64,000 bases of DNA, from the NCBI GenBank assembly GCA_003216725.1, contig QCIL01000001.1:102812-166811 (forward strand). Reading direction: 5' to 3'. The notes below the pieces were generated by a model. The model ran no database searches. It was given only the letters and a program-made list of their open reading frames with translations, and was not told where the DNA came from. Positions 29,220-40,236 of this stretch are shown here, one piece after another. A program made the position numbers and the translations under genes. Within the stretch, counting starts at the first letter, position 1. Each line of letters opens with the position of its first letter. Origin of the DNA: Prochlorococcus sp. AG-402-L18 (lineage in GTDB: Bacteria > Cyanobacteriota > Cyanobacteriia > PCC-6307 > Cyanobiaceae).

Positions 29220-30257
29220 TTGGAAACACACGTTGAGAGAATTTCAAATCTTCAAGACTTAAAAAGAGCAGAGTTAGATCGTGAAACAGGATTATTTCTC
29301 TATGAGGATATGACTCTTGGTCGAAGGTTCGAAGACAAATGCGCTGAGATGTACTACAGAGGTAAAATGTTTGGATTCGTGCATCTTTACAATGGCCAAG
29401 AAGCAATAAGCACAGGCGTAATTGGTGCAATGAAGAAAAAACACGATTGGTTTTGTAGTACCTACCGAGATCATGTTCATGCTCTTAGTGCAGGTGTTCC
29501 ATCTTTCGAAGTAATGAGTGAATTATTTGGCAAAGCGACAGGCTGCAGTAAAGGACGTGGAGGATCAATGCATTTGTTTTCTCGAGAACATCATTTACTA
29601 GGGGGCTATGCTTTTATTGGAGAGGGCATTCCAGTTGCTTTAGGAGCTGCGTACTCTAGTAAATATAAAAAAGATGTAGTAGGCGATCAGAGTAGTGATG
29701 CAGTTACAGCAGCTTTTTTTGGTGATGGAACTTGTAATAATGGACAATTCTTTGAATGTTTGAACATGGCGCAGTTATGGAAACTACCAATAATTTTTGT
29801 AGTTGAAAATAATAAATGGGCCATTGGAATGGCTCATGATAGAGCCACAAGTAATCCAGAGATATGGAGAAAAGCCTCAGCTTTCGGTATGCATGGCGAA
29901 GAAGTTGATGGTATGGATGTTTTAGCTGTAAGAGGAGCCGCGCAAAGAGCCATCGAAAGGGCAAGATCAGGAGACGGGCCAACTTTGTTGGAATGCTTAA
30001 CTTATAGATTTAGAGGACATTCATTAGCTGACCCAGATGAATTAAGAGCTGAAAAAGAAAAAGAATTTTGGGCCAAAAGAGATCCTATTAAGAAATTAGC
30101 TAAAGAGTTAATAGAGGGAAATTTTGCGAAAGAAGAAGAGTTAAAAAGTATCGAAAAAAAGATAGATTTAGAAATTGATGAGTCGGTTAAAAATGCACTA
30201 AATGCCCCAGAACCACCATCTGAAGAACTAACGAAATATATTTGGGCTGAGGATTAA
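29220..30257 (+). CDS. pdhA: Pyruvate dehydrogenase E1 component, alpha subunit
   Basis: TPP-dependent E1 alpha of the pyruvate dehydrogenase complex. The TPP motif [23 protein letters not shown] begins near residue 168 and ends in NNKWAIG. The phosphorylation-loop region [13 protein letters not shown] is present. 345 residues is normal. The start is TTG 29220 with AAGG 8 nt upstream; an upstream in-frame stop excludes a longer form. Its stop is 1 bp from the convergent sigma-factor stop. E3 of the same complex (lpdA) is at 38.8 kb. Confidence 0.95.
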   Translation: METHVERISNLQDLKRAELDRETGLFLYEDMTLGRRFEDKCAEMYYRGKMFGFVHLYNGQEAISTGVIGAMKKKHDWFCSTYRDHVHALSAGVPSFEVMSELFGKATGCSKGRGGSMHLFSREHHLLGGYAFIGEGIPVALGAAYSSKYKKDVVGDQSSDAVTAAFFGDGTCNNGQFFECLNMAQLWKLPIIFVVENNKWAIGMAHDRATSNPEIWRKASAFGMHGEEVDGMDVLAVRGAAQRAIERARSGDGPTLLECLTYRFRGHSLADPDELRAEKEKEFWAKRDPIKKLAKELIEGNFAKEEELKSIEKKIDLEIDESVKNALNAPEPPSEELTKYIWAED

Positions 30258-30258
30258 A

Positions 30259-31200
30259 TCAAATCCCACTGGGAAGTTTTCTAGTTAAATTTCTCAATTT
30301 TCTCAGAGCTTTTAGCTCAACTTGTCTAACTCTTTCTCTTGAGACCTCCAATAATCTTCCTATTTCAGCTAAAGTATGTCTCTCATTTCCATCTAACCCA
30401 AATCTTAACTTAAGAACATGTTGTTCTTGCTCGCTTAGATGGCTTAACCATTTCCCAAGTTGCTCTTGATGCATTTTCTGCTCAACTTGATCTAAAGGTT
30501 CTTCATTATTACTATCTGCAATAAGATCACCAAGGAAACTCCTTCCATCATCACCATTAACAGGTGCATCTAAACTACTTGTAGATAATGCCTGTCTTAA
30601 AACTGAATCAAGTTCTTCTACATCAATTTCCATTGCTTCGGCAATTTCAATTCTACTTGGCATTGCTCCTAATTTATGGGCCAAATCTCTACTAACTTTC
30701 CTAATAGTTGCAAGTCTTTCACTCAAGTGAACAGGTAGCCGAATGGTTCTCGATTGGCATGCAATAGCTCTAGTCATACTTTGGCGAATCCACCAAAAAG
30801 CGTATGTAGAAAATTTGTATCCTCTTGTTGGATCAAATTTTTCAACTGCTCTTTCTAAACCTAAAGACCCTTCTTGCACTAAATCTAAAAGCTCTAGACC
30901 TTTACCTTGGTATTTCTTTGCAACACTAACAACTAATCTTAAGTTAGCTTTCATCATTCTCTCTTTCGCTCTTCTCCCAATTTTGATTTTTCTTTTTTCT
31001 TGGGAAGTAAATTCCTTATTTTTTTCAGTTAATTGACCATCTTCTGTAAGAATCATCATTTTCTGAACTTGGTTGCCCAATTCAATCTCTTCAGCTGGAG
31101 TCAACAAAGGGACTCTACCAATGTTTGATAAATACCAACTAATTGGGTCATTCCCTCTTCTTTTTTGTGGTTCAGCTTGTGCTGGAACAGATGAAACCAT
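30259..31200 (-). CDS. Group 2 (RpoD-like) sigma factor
   Basis: 313 residues. Region 1.2 ([21 protein letters not shown]), region 2 with the -10-binding [41 protein letters not shown], region 3, and region 4.2 ([21 protein letters not shown]) are all intact. It lacks the long region 1.1 of the primary sigma, so it is a non-essential group 2 sigma of the SigB/C/D/E type. In the absence of a tree it cannot be assigned to one. It probably reprograms transcription under light or nutrient change. Confidence 0.93.
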   Translation of the reverse strand: MVSSVPAQAEPQKRRGNDPISWYLSNIGRVPLLTPAEEIELGNQVQKMMILTEDGQLTEKNKEFTSQEKRKIKIGRRAKERMMKANLRLVVSVAKKYQGKGLELLDLVQEGSLGLERAVEKFDPTRGYKFSTYAFWWIRQSMTRAIACQSRTIRLPVHLSERLATIRKVSRDLAHKLGAMPSRIEIAEAMEIDVEELDSVLRQALSTSSLDAPVNGDDGRSFLGDLIADSNNEEPLDQVEQKMHQEQLGKWLSHLSEQEQHVLKLRFGLDGNERHTLAEIGRLLEVSRERVRQVELKALRKLRNLTRKLPSGI

Positions 31201-31340
31201 ATTTGAGACCTTATTTGGTATTAAAACTTTCCTACACTTTTTCTAAAATGCCTAATTATTTAATGCGGGCTTCAGATTTCAGGTAACATTTGTATACTTA
31301 TGTGTTTAAAACTTAAAAAAACAGTCATTTATTGTTTCTT

Positions 31341-32906
31341 TCAAGATATTTCTCTCATTTTTCTAATCCTCATTAATTTTGATAATTCATCACCTATAGC
31401 ATTTGCGTTTGAACCCTTTTTACAATTTGAGGCCGCAAATGAATGTAAAAGTACATATTTAGCAAAACATTCAGTTGGGATATTTCTATTAAATGTTAAA
31501 TCAATAGCAGAACTGCCAGCAATAAATCCAGATAAAAGATCGCCCAATCCAGCTCTAGCTGTGTGAGAATCTGTCCCAAAAAGTTGCCATGCTTTTTTAT
31601 TATTAGCAACTATACTGTTAGCTCCCTTAAGCAAAACGCTAATATTAAATTCTTTTGCAACTTTAAGAGCTAGTTCAATATTAGTTTCACATTTTACCTT
31701 AGGGAATAACCTTATAAATTCCTTGCTATGAGGTGTAATCCATGTTTTAAATTTTCTCTCTAAAAAGAATTTTGAACCTAATTTAGATTCCGAAATTCTA
31801 TTGAGAGCATCTGCATCCAAAATCAATAATCCTTCAAAACCTAAAAGATAGTCTTTTGATTTTTGCCAATCATCATTATCAATTCCTATTCCTGGGCCTA
31901 CAGCTAATGAATCAAATGCATTTAAATCAACATTCTTTAATGCGCTGAATAAAGATGCATTTCCATTTTGATTAGATTTCATAGTTCCTTTCAAAACTAT
32001 TTCTGGGGCGACTTGCCAGATAGATTCTGCAACTAACTCAGGCAGAACCGCAGAGATAAAACCCGCTCCACTTGATATAGCCCCTTTTAATGCTAAGTAT
32101 GCAGCACCAGGATATTTTTCACTCCCGGCGATTAATAATGTTCTTCCTCTCTTATATTTATTAAAATTTTTTGGTAAAGAAGGTAAATCGATAGTTTTTA
32201 AATCTTTGTAAGTAACCTTAAAAATCTTTTTATCAACTTTGGATAGTTTACTAAAAGGTACCCCAAGATCTATATGGTGCAATTCTCCAATAAAAGGTAA
32301 AGCAGAATCTTGGGTCAGCCCAATCTTATGAAGACCAATGACCAAGGTATAATCTGCCTTTACTGCATTATCTAAAAAAGGCTCTCCTTTATTAGGACAT
32401 AATCCTGTTGGAATATCAATACTTATTACCTTTCCAGATTTTTTATGAAATTTTTGATTAAACAGTTTAATTAAATTATCATCAACCTTTCTTGTTTGAT
32501 TATTACCAAAAACTCCATCAATCCAAAGCTCTTTCCCATTTGCATCAGGAGGCTCTACTAATTTTGTGACACCAATAGATGTAAGATAATTAAGGTGGTT
32601 ATTTGTTAATGTTTTTTTTATCGGGAATGGACACCATACCTGAACATGAAAACCTTTTAAAAAAAGCTCCCTAGCTATTACTGCACCATCCCCACCATTA
32701 TGCCCAGGACCTATAAAAACAGTTATTCCATTCTTGAGGAGAGATTTCTTTTTTAAGAGCCATCTACTAATTTGGATACCAGCTTTTTCCATCAATGCTT
32801 CTTGAGGCATTCCATCAGAGAACATTTCTTTCTCTAATATCAACATTTGCTTTGAATCAACAATTAAATGTTTTGAGTCAATTGTTGGCCATACAATTTC
32901 GTTCAT
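31341..32906 (-). CDS. nnr: Bifunctional NAD(P)H-hydrate repair enzyme Nnr
   Basis: Repairs hydrated NAD(P)H. The N-terminal epimerase (YjeF_N) has FIGPGHNGGDGAVIARELF near residue 63. The C-terminal dehydratase (ribokinase-like) has KRGRTLLIAGSEKYPGAAYLA, AVGPGIGID, LILDADALNRI and TARAGLGDLLSGFIAG. 521 residues is normal. The start is ATG 32906, 46 bp from the divergent mnmA. The plus ORF at 31300-31566 is its shadow. Confidence 0.95.
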   Translation of the reverse strand: MNEIVWPTIDSKHLIVDSKQMLILEKEMFSDGMPQEALMEKAGIQISRWLLKKKSLLKNGITVFIGPGHNGGDGAVIARELFLKGFHVQVWCPFPIKKTLTNNHLNYLTSIGVTKLVEPPDANGKELWIDGVFGNNQTRKVDDNLIKLFNQKFHKKSGKVISIDIPTGLCPNKGEPFLDNAVKADYTLVIGLHKIGLTQDSALPFIGELHHIDLGVPFSKLSKVDKKIFKVTYKDLKTIDLPSLPKNFNKYKRGRTLLIAGSEKYPGAAYLALKGAISSGAGFISAVLPELVAESIWQVAPEIVLKGTMKSNQNGNASLFSALKNVDLNAFDSLAVGPGIGIDNDDWQKSKDYLLGFEGLLILDADALNRISESKLGSKFFLERKFKTWITPHSKEFIRLFPKVKCETNIELALKVAKEFNISVLLKGANSIVANNKKAWQLFGTDSHTARAGLGDLLSGFIAGSSAIDLTFNRNIPTECFAKYVLLHSFAASNCKKGSNANAIGDELSKLMRIRKMREIS

Positions 32907-32952
32907 AATGAATACAAAACAATTGAAGAACTGTTCAAAAATCTAAACTTCC

Positions 32953-34110
32953 ATGTTAAAGACACAAAAGGATAAAAAATTAGAGAACTTTTTTTCTTCT
33001 AATAATAAAACTAAAAAGAAGAAAAATATTATTGTAGGTCTTTCTGGTGGCGTAGATAGTTCCCTTTCTGCTGCTCTTCTTCTAGAAAGAGGCTGGAACG
33101 TTGAGGGACTAACTCTTTGGCTAATGAAAGGACAAGGCTCTTGTTGTTCTGAAGGATTAGTAGATGCTGCTGGCCTTTGTGAAGATTTGGGAATTAATCA
33201 TAAAATAATAGACTCAAGAGAAATTTTCGAAAGAGAGGTAATTAAAAAAACTACTGAAAGCTATGAGAAAGGAATCACTCCACTTCCATGTTCGATGTGC
33301 AACAAGAATGTGAAGTTTGAAGAGATGCTTAATTACGCAATAAACAAAAAAGACTTTACTCATATTGCGACCGGACATTACGCAAGGATAAAAAAATCAT
33401 CCTATGCTGAAAAAATTGATTGCAAAAGCTTAGTATTTAAGGACTTCCTTCTTCTCAGAGGTGCTGACGAAAATAAAGACCAAAGTTATTTTCTTTATTC
33501 TCTTTCACAAGAAGTACTAAGCAGATTAGAATTTCCTCTTGGTGAAATGAAAAAAGAAGAAACAAGAAAGGAAGCTCTGAGATTAGGTCTGAGAACTGCT
33601 CAAAAACCAGAAAGTCAAGATCTATGTTTAGTTGAACATTATGGATCAATGCAGAGATTTATCGATAAACACATCGAAACCAAAGAAGGAAAAATTATGC
33701 ATGTAAATGGTAAAGTCCTTGGAACGCACAAGGGTATTCAGCACTTTACGGTTGGACAAAGAAAAGGTTTAGGCATCGCTTGGCCGGAACCACTATATGT
33801 AAAAAGTTTAGACGGGGTAAAAAACATAGTCTATGTAGCAGATAAAAGTGATCTATTTAAAAGAGAAACAATAATTAGTAAGGTTAACTGGGTCTCTATT
33901 GAAGAACCTAAGCAAGAGATAGAAGTAGAAGCACAAATAAGATATAGGAGTTGTCCAGTAAAAGGCACTTTAATACCTTTGAAAAATTTAGATAATACAA
34001 CTAAAACATTTAAATTAATTTTTGAAGAAAATCAAAGTTCGGTAACACCTGGACAAGCTGCAGTTTTTTATAAAGGAGAAATTCTATTAGGTGGCGGATT
34101 AATTAATTAA
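32953..34110 (+). CDS. mnmA: tRNA-specific 2-thiouridylase MnmA
   Basis: Thiolates U34 of tRNA-Lys/Glu/Gln. The PP-loop [15 protein letters not shown] is at about residues 29-43. The catalytic Cys pair lies in [16 protein letters not shown] (near 112) and [14 protein letters not shown] (near 220). [12 protein letters not shown] and [12 protein letters not shown] confirm the family. 385 residues. Its 3' end overlaps the convergent lnt stop by 8 bp. Confidence 0.96.
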   Translation: MLKTQKDKKLENFFSSNNKTKKKKNIIVGLSGGVDSSLSAALLLERGWNVEGLTLWLMKGQGSCCSEGLVDAAGLCEDLGINHKIIDSREIFEREVIKKTTESYEKGITPLPCSMCNKNVKFEEMLNYAINKKDFTHIATGHYARIKKSSYAEKIDCKSLVFKDFLLLRGADENKDQSYFLYSLSQEVLSRLEFPLGEMKKEETRKEALRLGLRTAQKPESQDLCLVEHYGSMQRFIDKHIETKEGKIMHVNGKVLGTHKGIQHFTVGQRKGLGIAWPEPLYVKSLDGVKNIVYVADKSDLFKRETIISKVNWVSIEEPKQEIEVEAQIRYRSCPVKGTLIPLKNLDNTTKTFKLIFEENQSSVTPGQAAVFYKGEILLGGGLIN

Positions 34111-35593
34111 TTAATTTCCAAAAGAAATTTAATCCCATAAAAAATATAAATAATAACAAAATAGGTTTATCTCCAAATTTTGTGTAGAAGGTCTTGTCGG
34201 ATGAAAAATTAGGGAAAACTACTTTATTTTGCTCCACATTAAAATCTAGAAGTTGAATTATTTTCCCATCATCTTTAACTAAACCCGAAGGACCAGTGTT
34301 TGATACAAGTAGATTATCTTTTTTGTTTTCAATACTTCTCAATCTTGCCAAAGACAGGAATTGATTATAAAGCTTAGTTGGATAGGGATCTAAATTTGCT
34401 GCAGTTATTATTAGTTTTGCACCACTATTAATAGCCTTTCTTATTTTCAATCCATCACTAATTTCATAACAAATAGCCACTGCTAGAGGTTGTGTAAAAT
34501 TAGGATCAAAAAATCTTGAATCAGAGCCTGGTTGGATTCCTCCTACTGCAGATAATCCTATTGGAAAACTATCTAGAAATCTAGGTATTTTTTCACCTAA
34601 TGGAACAAGTCTATTTTTATCTATAAATGAGGTAAAAGATTTATCTCCAATTTGAAATCCTAGTAAAGAACTTCTTAACTCATTATCGGAATTTCTGAAA
34701 CCTCCTGCCAAGGTATTAACCTTAAAGCCTTTAGATAAATAAAAATTATTATATAGAGTCCCTTCAGGTGCAACGAGAAGTTTTACTTGATTGGCTAAAG
34801 CATACTTTTGAGCAATAGATTGTTTTTCTTTAATAAATTCATCATCTATGTTTAATTTTTCTCTTGTTGGGAGGTTGGTTTGCCAAATAGCCACAGGATA
34901 TTCATAATTTCTTTTAATTGGCGTTGTTAAACCCCCAAATAGATGTAAGAAAAAAATAATAAAAAGTCCGAAAATAAATATTTTTTTAAAATGAAGTTTT
35001 CTTCTCCATCTACCGTGACTAAAAAATATCCAAAATCCAATCAATATTTGTAATACGCATAAACCACTTGCGCCAATCCATCTTGCCAAACCAGCAAGAT
35101 AAATATCACCTGGAACAAGACTCTCGCCTAAACCTATCCAAAAAAAAGGTGTTTGAGAAAGTATCAATTCACCAATCCCCCAAGTCAAAGACAAAAAAAA
35201 TACTTTTACGGTTAAAGGTAATATTTTCATTTTAAAAACATCCTCTTTCCACAGAATAATTTCAACTAACAAACCCCATAAATAAACTAATAACCCACCA
35301 AGAAAAGCACAAAATGATAATATTGAAATGGTGATTATTAAACTTGCAAGCCATGGAAAACCTAGCCATGTTAATGGATGAAGATCATAAAGCCAAGAAT
35401 GACTTATCAAGATAAAGAAAAACCCCCAACAAAAATTTGCTATCCTTCTTTCACTTCCCTTCCATAAAATAAATAATGATATCGGCATAAAAATCAGCCA
35501 AAAATGGGTTGCAACAGAAATACCTCCTATGATGCCACCTAAACATGAGTAAAAATATTGTTTTAAACTTTTAACTTGAGTTGGGTTTAACAA
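34103..35593 (-). CDS. lnt: Apolipoprotein N-acyltransferase
   Basis: Adds the third acyl chain to lipoproteins at the periplasmic face. Six or more membrane helices occupy residues 1-215, then a nitrilase-like domain with the catalytic Glu in [10 protein letters not shown] (near 275) and Cys in [10 protein letters not shown] (near 375); PLGEKIP is the lid region with the catalytic Lys zone. 496 residues. The start is TTG 35593. Convergent with mnmA (8-bp overlap). Confidence 0.93.
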   Translation of the reverse strand: MLNPTQVKSLKQYFYSCLGGIIGGISVATHFWLIFMPISLFILWKGSERRIANFCWGFFFILISHSWLYDLHPLTWLGFPWLASLIITISILSFCAFLGGLLVYLWGLLVEIILWKEDVFKMKILPLTVKVFFLSLTWGIGELILSQTPFFWIGLGESLVPGDIYLAGLARWIGASGLCVLQILIGFWIFFSHGRWRRKLHFKKIFIFGLFIIFFLHLFGGLTTPIKRNYEYPVAIWQTNLPTREKLNIDDEFIKEKQSIAQKYALANQVKLLVAPEGTLYNNFYLSKGFKVNTLAGGFRNSDNELRSSLLGFQIGDKSFTSFIDKNRLVPLGEKIPRFLDSFPIGLSAVGGIQPGSDSRFFDPNFTQPLAVAICYEISDGLKIRKAINSGAKLIITAANLDPYPTKLYNQFLSLARLRSIENKKDNLLVSNTGPSGLVKDDGKIIQLLDFNVEQNKVVFPNFSSDKTFYTKFGDKPILLLFIFFMGLNFFWKLIN

Positions 35594-35678
35594 TCTAAAA
35601 TTTCAAATTAAATTTAAAATTACCCGTTTATTGTACCTTTATTCTGTAGTATTAGTTTTAGTAACAATCAAAATCTAG

Positions 35679-36251
35679 GTGAAAGAAGTATTTATCAGTT
35701 TTGCAGTTTTTGTTTTTTGTGTTTCATTAACTATTTTCAGTCAATTTAATTCACCTCAAGTTGTTAATGCTGCTGAATCAGAAAATCAATTAATTCAACA
35801 AAAGCCTCTTGCAAAATCATCAAATATTTCAAATAATAATTTATTTGAACTAGACCCATCAGATCCAAATCCTATACTTTTCGCTATGGCAGAAGAAACA
35901 TCATCAGACATCAATTCAAGGACTACAGAAAGTGGTCTAATTATCGCAGATATCGTAAATGGGGAAGGAGATGAAGCTAGTGCTGGGCAAACAGTTACTG
36001 TAAATTACACAGGAACTTTAGAAGACGGGACACAATTTGATACCAGTATCGGAAGAGCTCCATTCAGCTTTCCCTTGGGTGCTGGACGAGTAATAAAAGG
36101 TTGGGACGAAGGTGTAGCAGGCATGAAAGTTGGAGGTAAAAGAAAATTGACAATACCCCCGGAACTTGGATACGGATCGAGAGGAGCAGGAAATGTAATA
36201 CCCGCTAATGCGACTTTAATATTTGAAGTTGAATTATTAAAAGTCAATTAA
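35679..36251 (+). CDS. Exported FKBP-type peptidyl-prolyl isomerase
   Basis: 190 residues. An N-terminal hydrophobic signal (about 4-24) is followed by a ~65-residue linker and one FKBP domain from about 83: [38 protein letters not shown], and [20 protein letters not shown]. The proline-isomerase pocket residues (Y, D, V-I, W, Y) are present. It probably acts in the lumen or periplasm. GTG start at 35679. It precedes sodN by 78 bp. Confidence 0.92.
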   Translation: MKEVFISFAVFVFCVSLTIFSQFNSPQVVNAAESENQLIQQKPLAKSSNISNNNLFELDPSDPNPILFAMAEETSSDINSRTTESGLIIADIVNGEGDEASAGQTVTVNYTGTLEDGTQFDTSIGRAPFSFPLGAGRVIKGWDEGVAGMKVGGKRKLTIPPELGYGSRGAGNVIPANATLIFEVELLKVN

Positions 36252-36329
36252 ATTAAGTAAGAAAAATATCTAAGACTTTTCAATTTAGTTAATCTCCAAG
36301 TAGTATATATACAACATCAAATATTTGAA

Positions 36330-36803
36330 ATGTTAAGTAAATTCATCAATTCTTTTCTAAATAAAAAATCCCCAATGACAGTCCATGCTCACTGTGATGG
36401 TCCTTGTGGTGTTTACGACCCGGCATCTACGAGAGTTGCAGCTGAAGCAGTTTTATCAATGACAAAAAAACTTATTGCATTAGAAGCTCCCGCTAGCACT
36501 GATTCAGCAGAGTGGGCTGCATACAGTAATACATTTTCTAGATATGTTGCAGTTAAAGAAGAGCAAGCAAAAGAAACAAAGAAAGAAATTCTAATTCTGT
36601 GGACAGATTATTTTAAACCAGTTCACCTAGAAACTTATCCCGACTTACATGAAACCATTTGGAAGGCGGCCAAATTATGCAGTGCATGCAAAGTTAATAT
36701 TGACTTAGCTCAAGCTGAAGAACTCATGAGTTATGTAGAAAAGATTCATAGTATTTTCTGGGCTTCAAAAGGAAGATCAGACGCTTTTGTAAAAGCTAGT
36801 TAA
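36330..36803 (+). CDS. sodN: Nickel superoxide dismutase precursor
   Basis: 157 residues. The Ni-hook HCDGPCGVYDP begins at residue 21; cleavage before His21 by SodX exposes His1, Cys2 and Cys6, the nickel ligands. The propeptide is about 20 residues, without an export signal, as in marine cyanobacteria. The remainder is the four-helix bundle. It removes superoxide in the cytosol without iron. It is followed by its protease sodX and, convergent, a nickel-permease-like gene. Confidence 0.97.
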   Translation: MLSKFINSFLNKKSPMTVHAHCDGPCGVYDPASTRVAAEAVLSMTKKLIALEAPASTDSAEWAAYSNTFSRYVAVKEEQAKETKKEILILWTDYFKPVHLETYPDLHETIWKAAKLCSACKVNIDLAQAEELMSYVEKIHSIFWASKGRSDAFVKAS

Positions 36804-36886
36804 TCAGAATTATTTTCAAAAGTTTTTTTGATTTTATTTTATATTTTTTAGGTTTAAGAAAAACTGCCATTATTAGTGGTGAATCG

Positions 36887-37204
36887 ATGTTACCTTACCT
36901 AAAAGAAGGAGATATTGTATTCTTTAAAAAATATAAAAAGAATAAATCAATACTTAAAAATCGACAAATAGTTATTTTTAATCATCCACTCAAAAATAAA
37001 AACCTTATAAAAAGGATAAATTCAGTAAATCAAAATAATATTGAAGTTTTTGGAGACAATATTGAATTTAGCGAAGATAGTAATAAATTTGGATTAATCG
37101 ATAACGAAAAAATAATTGGGATTGTCACCTCTAAATTAATTATTCCTAAATTAAAAAATTTTTTAACTCAAAAAAACAGAAGCACTTCTTTGAATCCAAA
37201 ATAA
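36887..37204 (+). CDS. sodX: Ni-SOD maturation protease SodX (true start upstream)
   Basis: S26 signal-peptidase-like protease that trims pro-SodN. The ORF track starts at the Met of SGESMLPYLKEGD, but in this family the catalytic Ser is the residue before that Met (TCG 36884-36886), so the real protein starts upstream. The frame is open from 36800 (RIIFKSFFDFILYFLGLRKTA) but has no ATG, GTG or TTG before 36887. Either a non-standard start (ATT/ATC) is used or a 1-bp deletion occurred (see findings). The general-base Lys lies in LIKRINSVNQNN. It overlaps the convergent transporter gene by 42 bp. Confidence 0.85.
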   Translation: MLPYLKEGDIVFFKKYKKNKSILKNRQIVIFNHPLKNKNLIKRINSVNQNNIEVFGDNIEFSEDSNKFGLIDNEKIIGIVTSKLIIPKLKNFLTQKNRSTSLNPK

Positions 37205-37834
37205 TCCCAAAGAAAAGGAAAGCCCTCCTGCTACAGCTATTAATCTTTTAATAAATTTTTGACTTGCTTTAAAGGTGGTAAAAGATATTAAACAAGTAAA
37301 AAGATTCATACTTATTAGTGAACCAATCAAATATGAAATCAAATATAAGCAAGCGCTTGTTAAAGGAAGTGCTAAAGCAGGAAGAACTGCAAGAAAATGT
37401 GAACCTCCAGCTATACCGTGTAGCAAGCCTAAACCAGTCAAAGCATGTGAGTGCTTATTATTAATTTTTTGTTCCTTAACATGAAAGTGAAAGTGACGAT
37501 GGGCAATTCCATTATCATGCTTATGGGAATGCGAGTGGATACTTAATTGAAAAGAATTTTTAATAGCAAATAATCCAACAATTAGAAGAGAAATTCCAAC
37601 TAGGAATTCGGCAATATTAGAAAATTTGTTTAATGGCGTAATATCCTTAATAAAAATCGCCAGAAAAGCTAACAAAAAGACACCTGAAGAGTGTCCTAAG
37701 GCCCATGAGAAACTATTTTTAAGAGCTTTATGGGGATTATTAATCGCTGATGGTACCATTGCAATTAAATGATCAGCGCCACTTACTACATGCACAAATC
37801 CTGCAACTATACCTGTTAAAATTACAGCCTGCAT
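37163..37834 (-). CDS. Nickel/cobalt permease-like transporter (SodT candidate)
   Basis: 223 residues, six or so membrane helices. It has the metal-binding HVVSGADHLIAMVPSA motif near residue 15, GHSSGVFLLAF, and a His-rich cytosolic loop (HSHSHKHDNGIAHRHFHFH) near 102-122, plus LHGIAGGSHFLAVLPAL. This is the NiCoT/UreH-like group. Being next to sodN-sodX, it likely supplies nickel for the dismutase, as proposed for marine sodT genes. It is encoded on the opposite strand and overlaps sodX by 42 bp. Confidence 0.85.
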   Translation of the reverse strand: MQAVILTGIVAGFVHVVSGADHLIAMVPSAINNPHKALKNSFSWALGHSSGVFLLAFLAIFIKDITPLNKFSNIAEFLVGISLLIVGLFAIKNSFQLSIHSHSHKHDNGIAHRHFHFHVKEQKINNKHSHALTGLGLLHGIAGGSHFLAVLPALALPLTSACLYLISYLIGSLISMNLFTCLISFTTFKASQKFIKRLIAVAGGLSFSLGLFWIQRSASVFLS

Positions 37835-37889
37835 ATATATTCAGTACAACTCTGTTTAATCAATTTTATAGCACGATTTGAAGTCATTA

Positions 37890-38777
37890 TTAAATTGAGT
37901 TAAATAATTTCTTGAACGATTGTTTAATATCAGTTTCTCTCATAAAAGTTTCACCAATTAATACTCCCTTGATTCCAATAGATCTAAGCGATTCTAAATC
38001 TTCGGCACAATTAATTCCAGATTCACTTATGGGAATAATATTTTGTTTTAAAAATATATCTGCATATGTATGCATCAATTCTATTGATGTTTTTAAATCC
38101 GTTTTAAAAGTTTTTAAGTCCCTATTATTTATTCCAATCAAATTAAAAGATTTTAACTTTAGAATCCTTTCTAATTCATTAGAGTTATGGACTTCAACAA
38201 GAACACTCATCTTTAAATTATCAGCTATTTTCTTTAAATAAATTAAATCGTCATCACTTAATATCGCAGCAATTAATAATATTGCATCAGCACCAAATAC
38301 CCTTGCTTTATAAATCTGATAAGCAGAAATAATAAAATCTTTGCAGAGTAGAGGGAGATTAGTTGATCTCCTTACAGTTTCGAGTATTTCATAACTACCT
38401 TGAAAAAACCTTTTATCGGTAAGTACTGAAATACATGATGCACCTAATCCTTCATAACAAATTGCTATGTTTTCAGGGTTAAAATCTTTTCTAATAACTC
38501 CTTTACTCGGACTAGCTTTTTTTATTTCAGCAATAACTCCTGGTTTTATTTTTGACTCCAAAATATTTTTATAAAAATCTTTCGGAGTAGGAAGTTTTTC
38601 AATTTTTTTGATGAGATCTTCTAAAGAGACTATTTTTTTAAAATTCTTAATTTCAATATCCTTATGCCATACAATTTCTTCCAGAATATTTTTTGCTTGT
38701 GCTTCTTTATGAGGTACAGCATATTCTAAATTTTCTACCCTTACTGTTGGATTTGGTGGCCTGCGTCTTATATCCAT
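37890..38777 (-). CDS. trpC: Indole-3-glycerol phosphate synthase
   Basis: Tryptophan pathway TIM-barrel enzyme. The catalytic motifs are [47 protein letters not shown] and ISESGI. 295 residues, with the cyanobacterial N-terminal extension of about 30 residues ([20 protein letters not shown]). It lies 12 bp downstream of lpdA on the same strand. The plus ORF at 37912 is a shadow. Confidence 0.96.
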   Translation of the reverse strand: MDIRRRPPNPTVRVENLEYAVPHKEAQAKNILEEIVWHKDIEIKNFKKIVSLEDLIKKIEKLPTPKDFYKNILESKIKPGVIAEIKKASPSKGVIRKDFNPENIAICYEGLGASCISVLTDKRFFQGSYEILETVRRSTNLPLLCKDFIISAYQIYKARVFGADAILLIAAILSDDDLIYLKKIADNLKMSVLVEVHNSNELERILKLKSFNLIGINNRDLKTFKTDLKTSIELMHTYADIFLKQNIIPISESGINCAEDLESLRSIGIKGVLIGETFMRETDIKQSFKKLFNSI

Positions 38778-38789
38778 TAATTTTAGATA

Positions 38790-40229
38790 TTATTTTATTT
38801 GAGAAGCCGCTTGTTTATATGCGACCTCAACTACTTCACTTAGAGTAGGATGAGTATGAACTTCTTTAGATAATTCAATTACATCTTGGTTCCTTGAAAT
38901 AGCGTTCGAAATTTCTTGAATTAAATCAGCTGCATGTAACCCGAAAATATGAGCACCTAATACTTTCCCATTATCTTTATTGAAAATCAACTTTAGCAAT
39001 CCATCACTCTCCAATTCAGCCAACGCTTTTGAATTAGCCTTAAAGAAACTTTTGACGATTCCCAAAGTAAAATTTTCTTTTGCCGATATTTCTTTAGCTT
39101 CAGCTTCAGAGAGACCAACTGAACTAATCTCAGGGTGAGTAAAGGTTGCAGCAGGGATAGTTTTATAATTAATTTCGACGTCACCACCGCAGATATTATC
39201 AACAGCAATAGTACCTTGCGCTGCCGCTGTGTGAGCAAGCATTAGTTTACCAGTCACATCTCCAACAGCCCATATGTTAGGTATTATTTCCTCACCATTT
39301 TTAACCCTCATTTGATCATCGATAGGAATAAACCCTTTAACTGTCTCGATCCCAACAGACTCAAGATTTAGATTATTACTATTTGGACTTCTGCCAGTTG
39401 CTACAAGTACAGCGTCAACTTCTAAAGTATCTACAACTTCTTTAGATTTTGCATCTGTTAGTTCTATTTTTACTGGGCATCCAGGTATTATTTTTGTCGC
39501 AAAGACATTTGATTTTGTATCTATATCTCTTGATTGAATAAGGTTCTTCTTAGCAATTTTTGTAATGTCTGGATCAAATGTTGGCATGATATTGTCCAAA
39601 GCCTCAATCATTGTAACTTCACAACCTAATGCGGTATACACATCAGCAAATTCCAATCCTATATAACCACTTCCAATAATAGCTATCCACCTTGGTAGCC
39701 ACTCAAGTTTAACCGCATCATCACTAGTAAATACAGTCCTATTATCCAAAGTTATTCCTCGAGGCACAAAAGGAGAAGAACCAGTTGCAATAACAATATT
39801 TTTTGATGTGAAGATTTTGTCAATTCCGTTTTTATCTCTCACACCAACCTTTTGATTTCCTTCTAGTCTTCCAATACCGAAAATAATTTCAACTCCACTC
39901 CTTTTGAGAGTTTTTGTTAAATTTTCTCTAACATTTAAAACTAAATTATTTGCATGATCAGCAATTTTCGATCTCTCAAACCTTACTGGGGAGACATGAA
40001 TTCCAAATTTAGCTAAGTGTTCATAATCAGCCATTTCTCTGACTTTACCACTGGCAGCCAAAAGAGCTTTAGAGGGTACACACCCCTTATTAACACAAGT
40101 GCCTCCCATATCAGAAGATTCAACTATAGCAACTTTTAGTCCCTTACTAGCAGCATGTTTGGCGGCATCAAAACCTCCATAACCTGCACCTATTACAATT
40201 AAATCAAAATCAAAACTTGAATCAGTCAC
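38790..40229 (-). CDS. lpdA: Dihydrolipoamide dehydrogenase (E3)
   Basis: FAD flavoprotein E3 of pyruvate dehydrogenase (pdhA at 29.2 kb) and glycine cleavage. It shows the FAD motif VIGAGYGGFDAAKHAA, redox disulfide GGTCVNKGCVPSKAL, the NAD motif IGSGYIGLEFADVY, and the C-terminal catalytic His in VHTHPTLSEVVEV. The ORF track starts at ATG 40274, inside the SpoU gene; I prefer GTG 40229 (MTDSSFDFDL), which leaves a 7-bp gap and gives 479 residues. The longer form would add 15 charged residues. Confidence 0.94.
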   Translation of the reverse strand: MTDSSFDFDLIVIGAGYGGFDAAKHAASKGLKVAIVESSDMGGTCVNKGCVPSKALLAASGKVREMADYEHLAKFGIHVSPVRFERSKIADHANNLVLNVRENLTKTLKRSGVEIIFGIGRLEGNQKVGVRDKNGIDKIFTSKNIVIATGSSPFVPRGITLDNRTVFTSDDAVKLEWLPRWIAIIGSGYIGLEFADVYTALGCEVTMIEALDNIMPTFDPDITKIAKKNLIQSRDIDTKSNVFATKIIPGCPVKIELTDAKSKEVVDTLEVDAVLVATGRSPNSNNLNLESVGIETVKGFIPIDDQMRVKNGEEIIPNIWAVGDVTGKLMLAHTAAAQGTIAVDNICGGDVEINYKTIPAATFTHPEISSVGLSEAEAKEISAKENFTLGIVKSFFKANSKALAELESDGLLKLIFNKDNGKVLGAHIFGLHAADLIQEISNAISRNQDVIELSKEVHTHPTLSEVVEVAYKQAASQIK

Positions 40230-40236
40230 TTTTTCT

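Noticed and set aside
31300-31566. Plus-strand 88-residue ORF
   Set aside because: Lies almost wholly antisense to the well-supported nnr gene.
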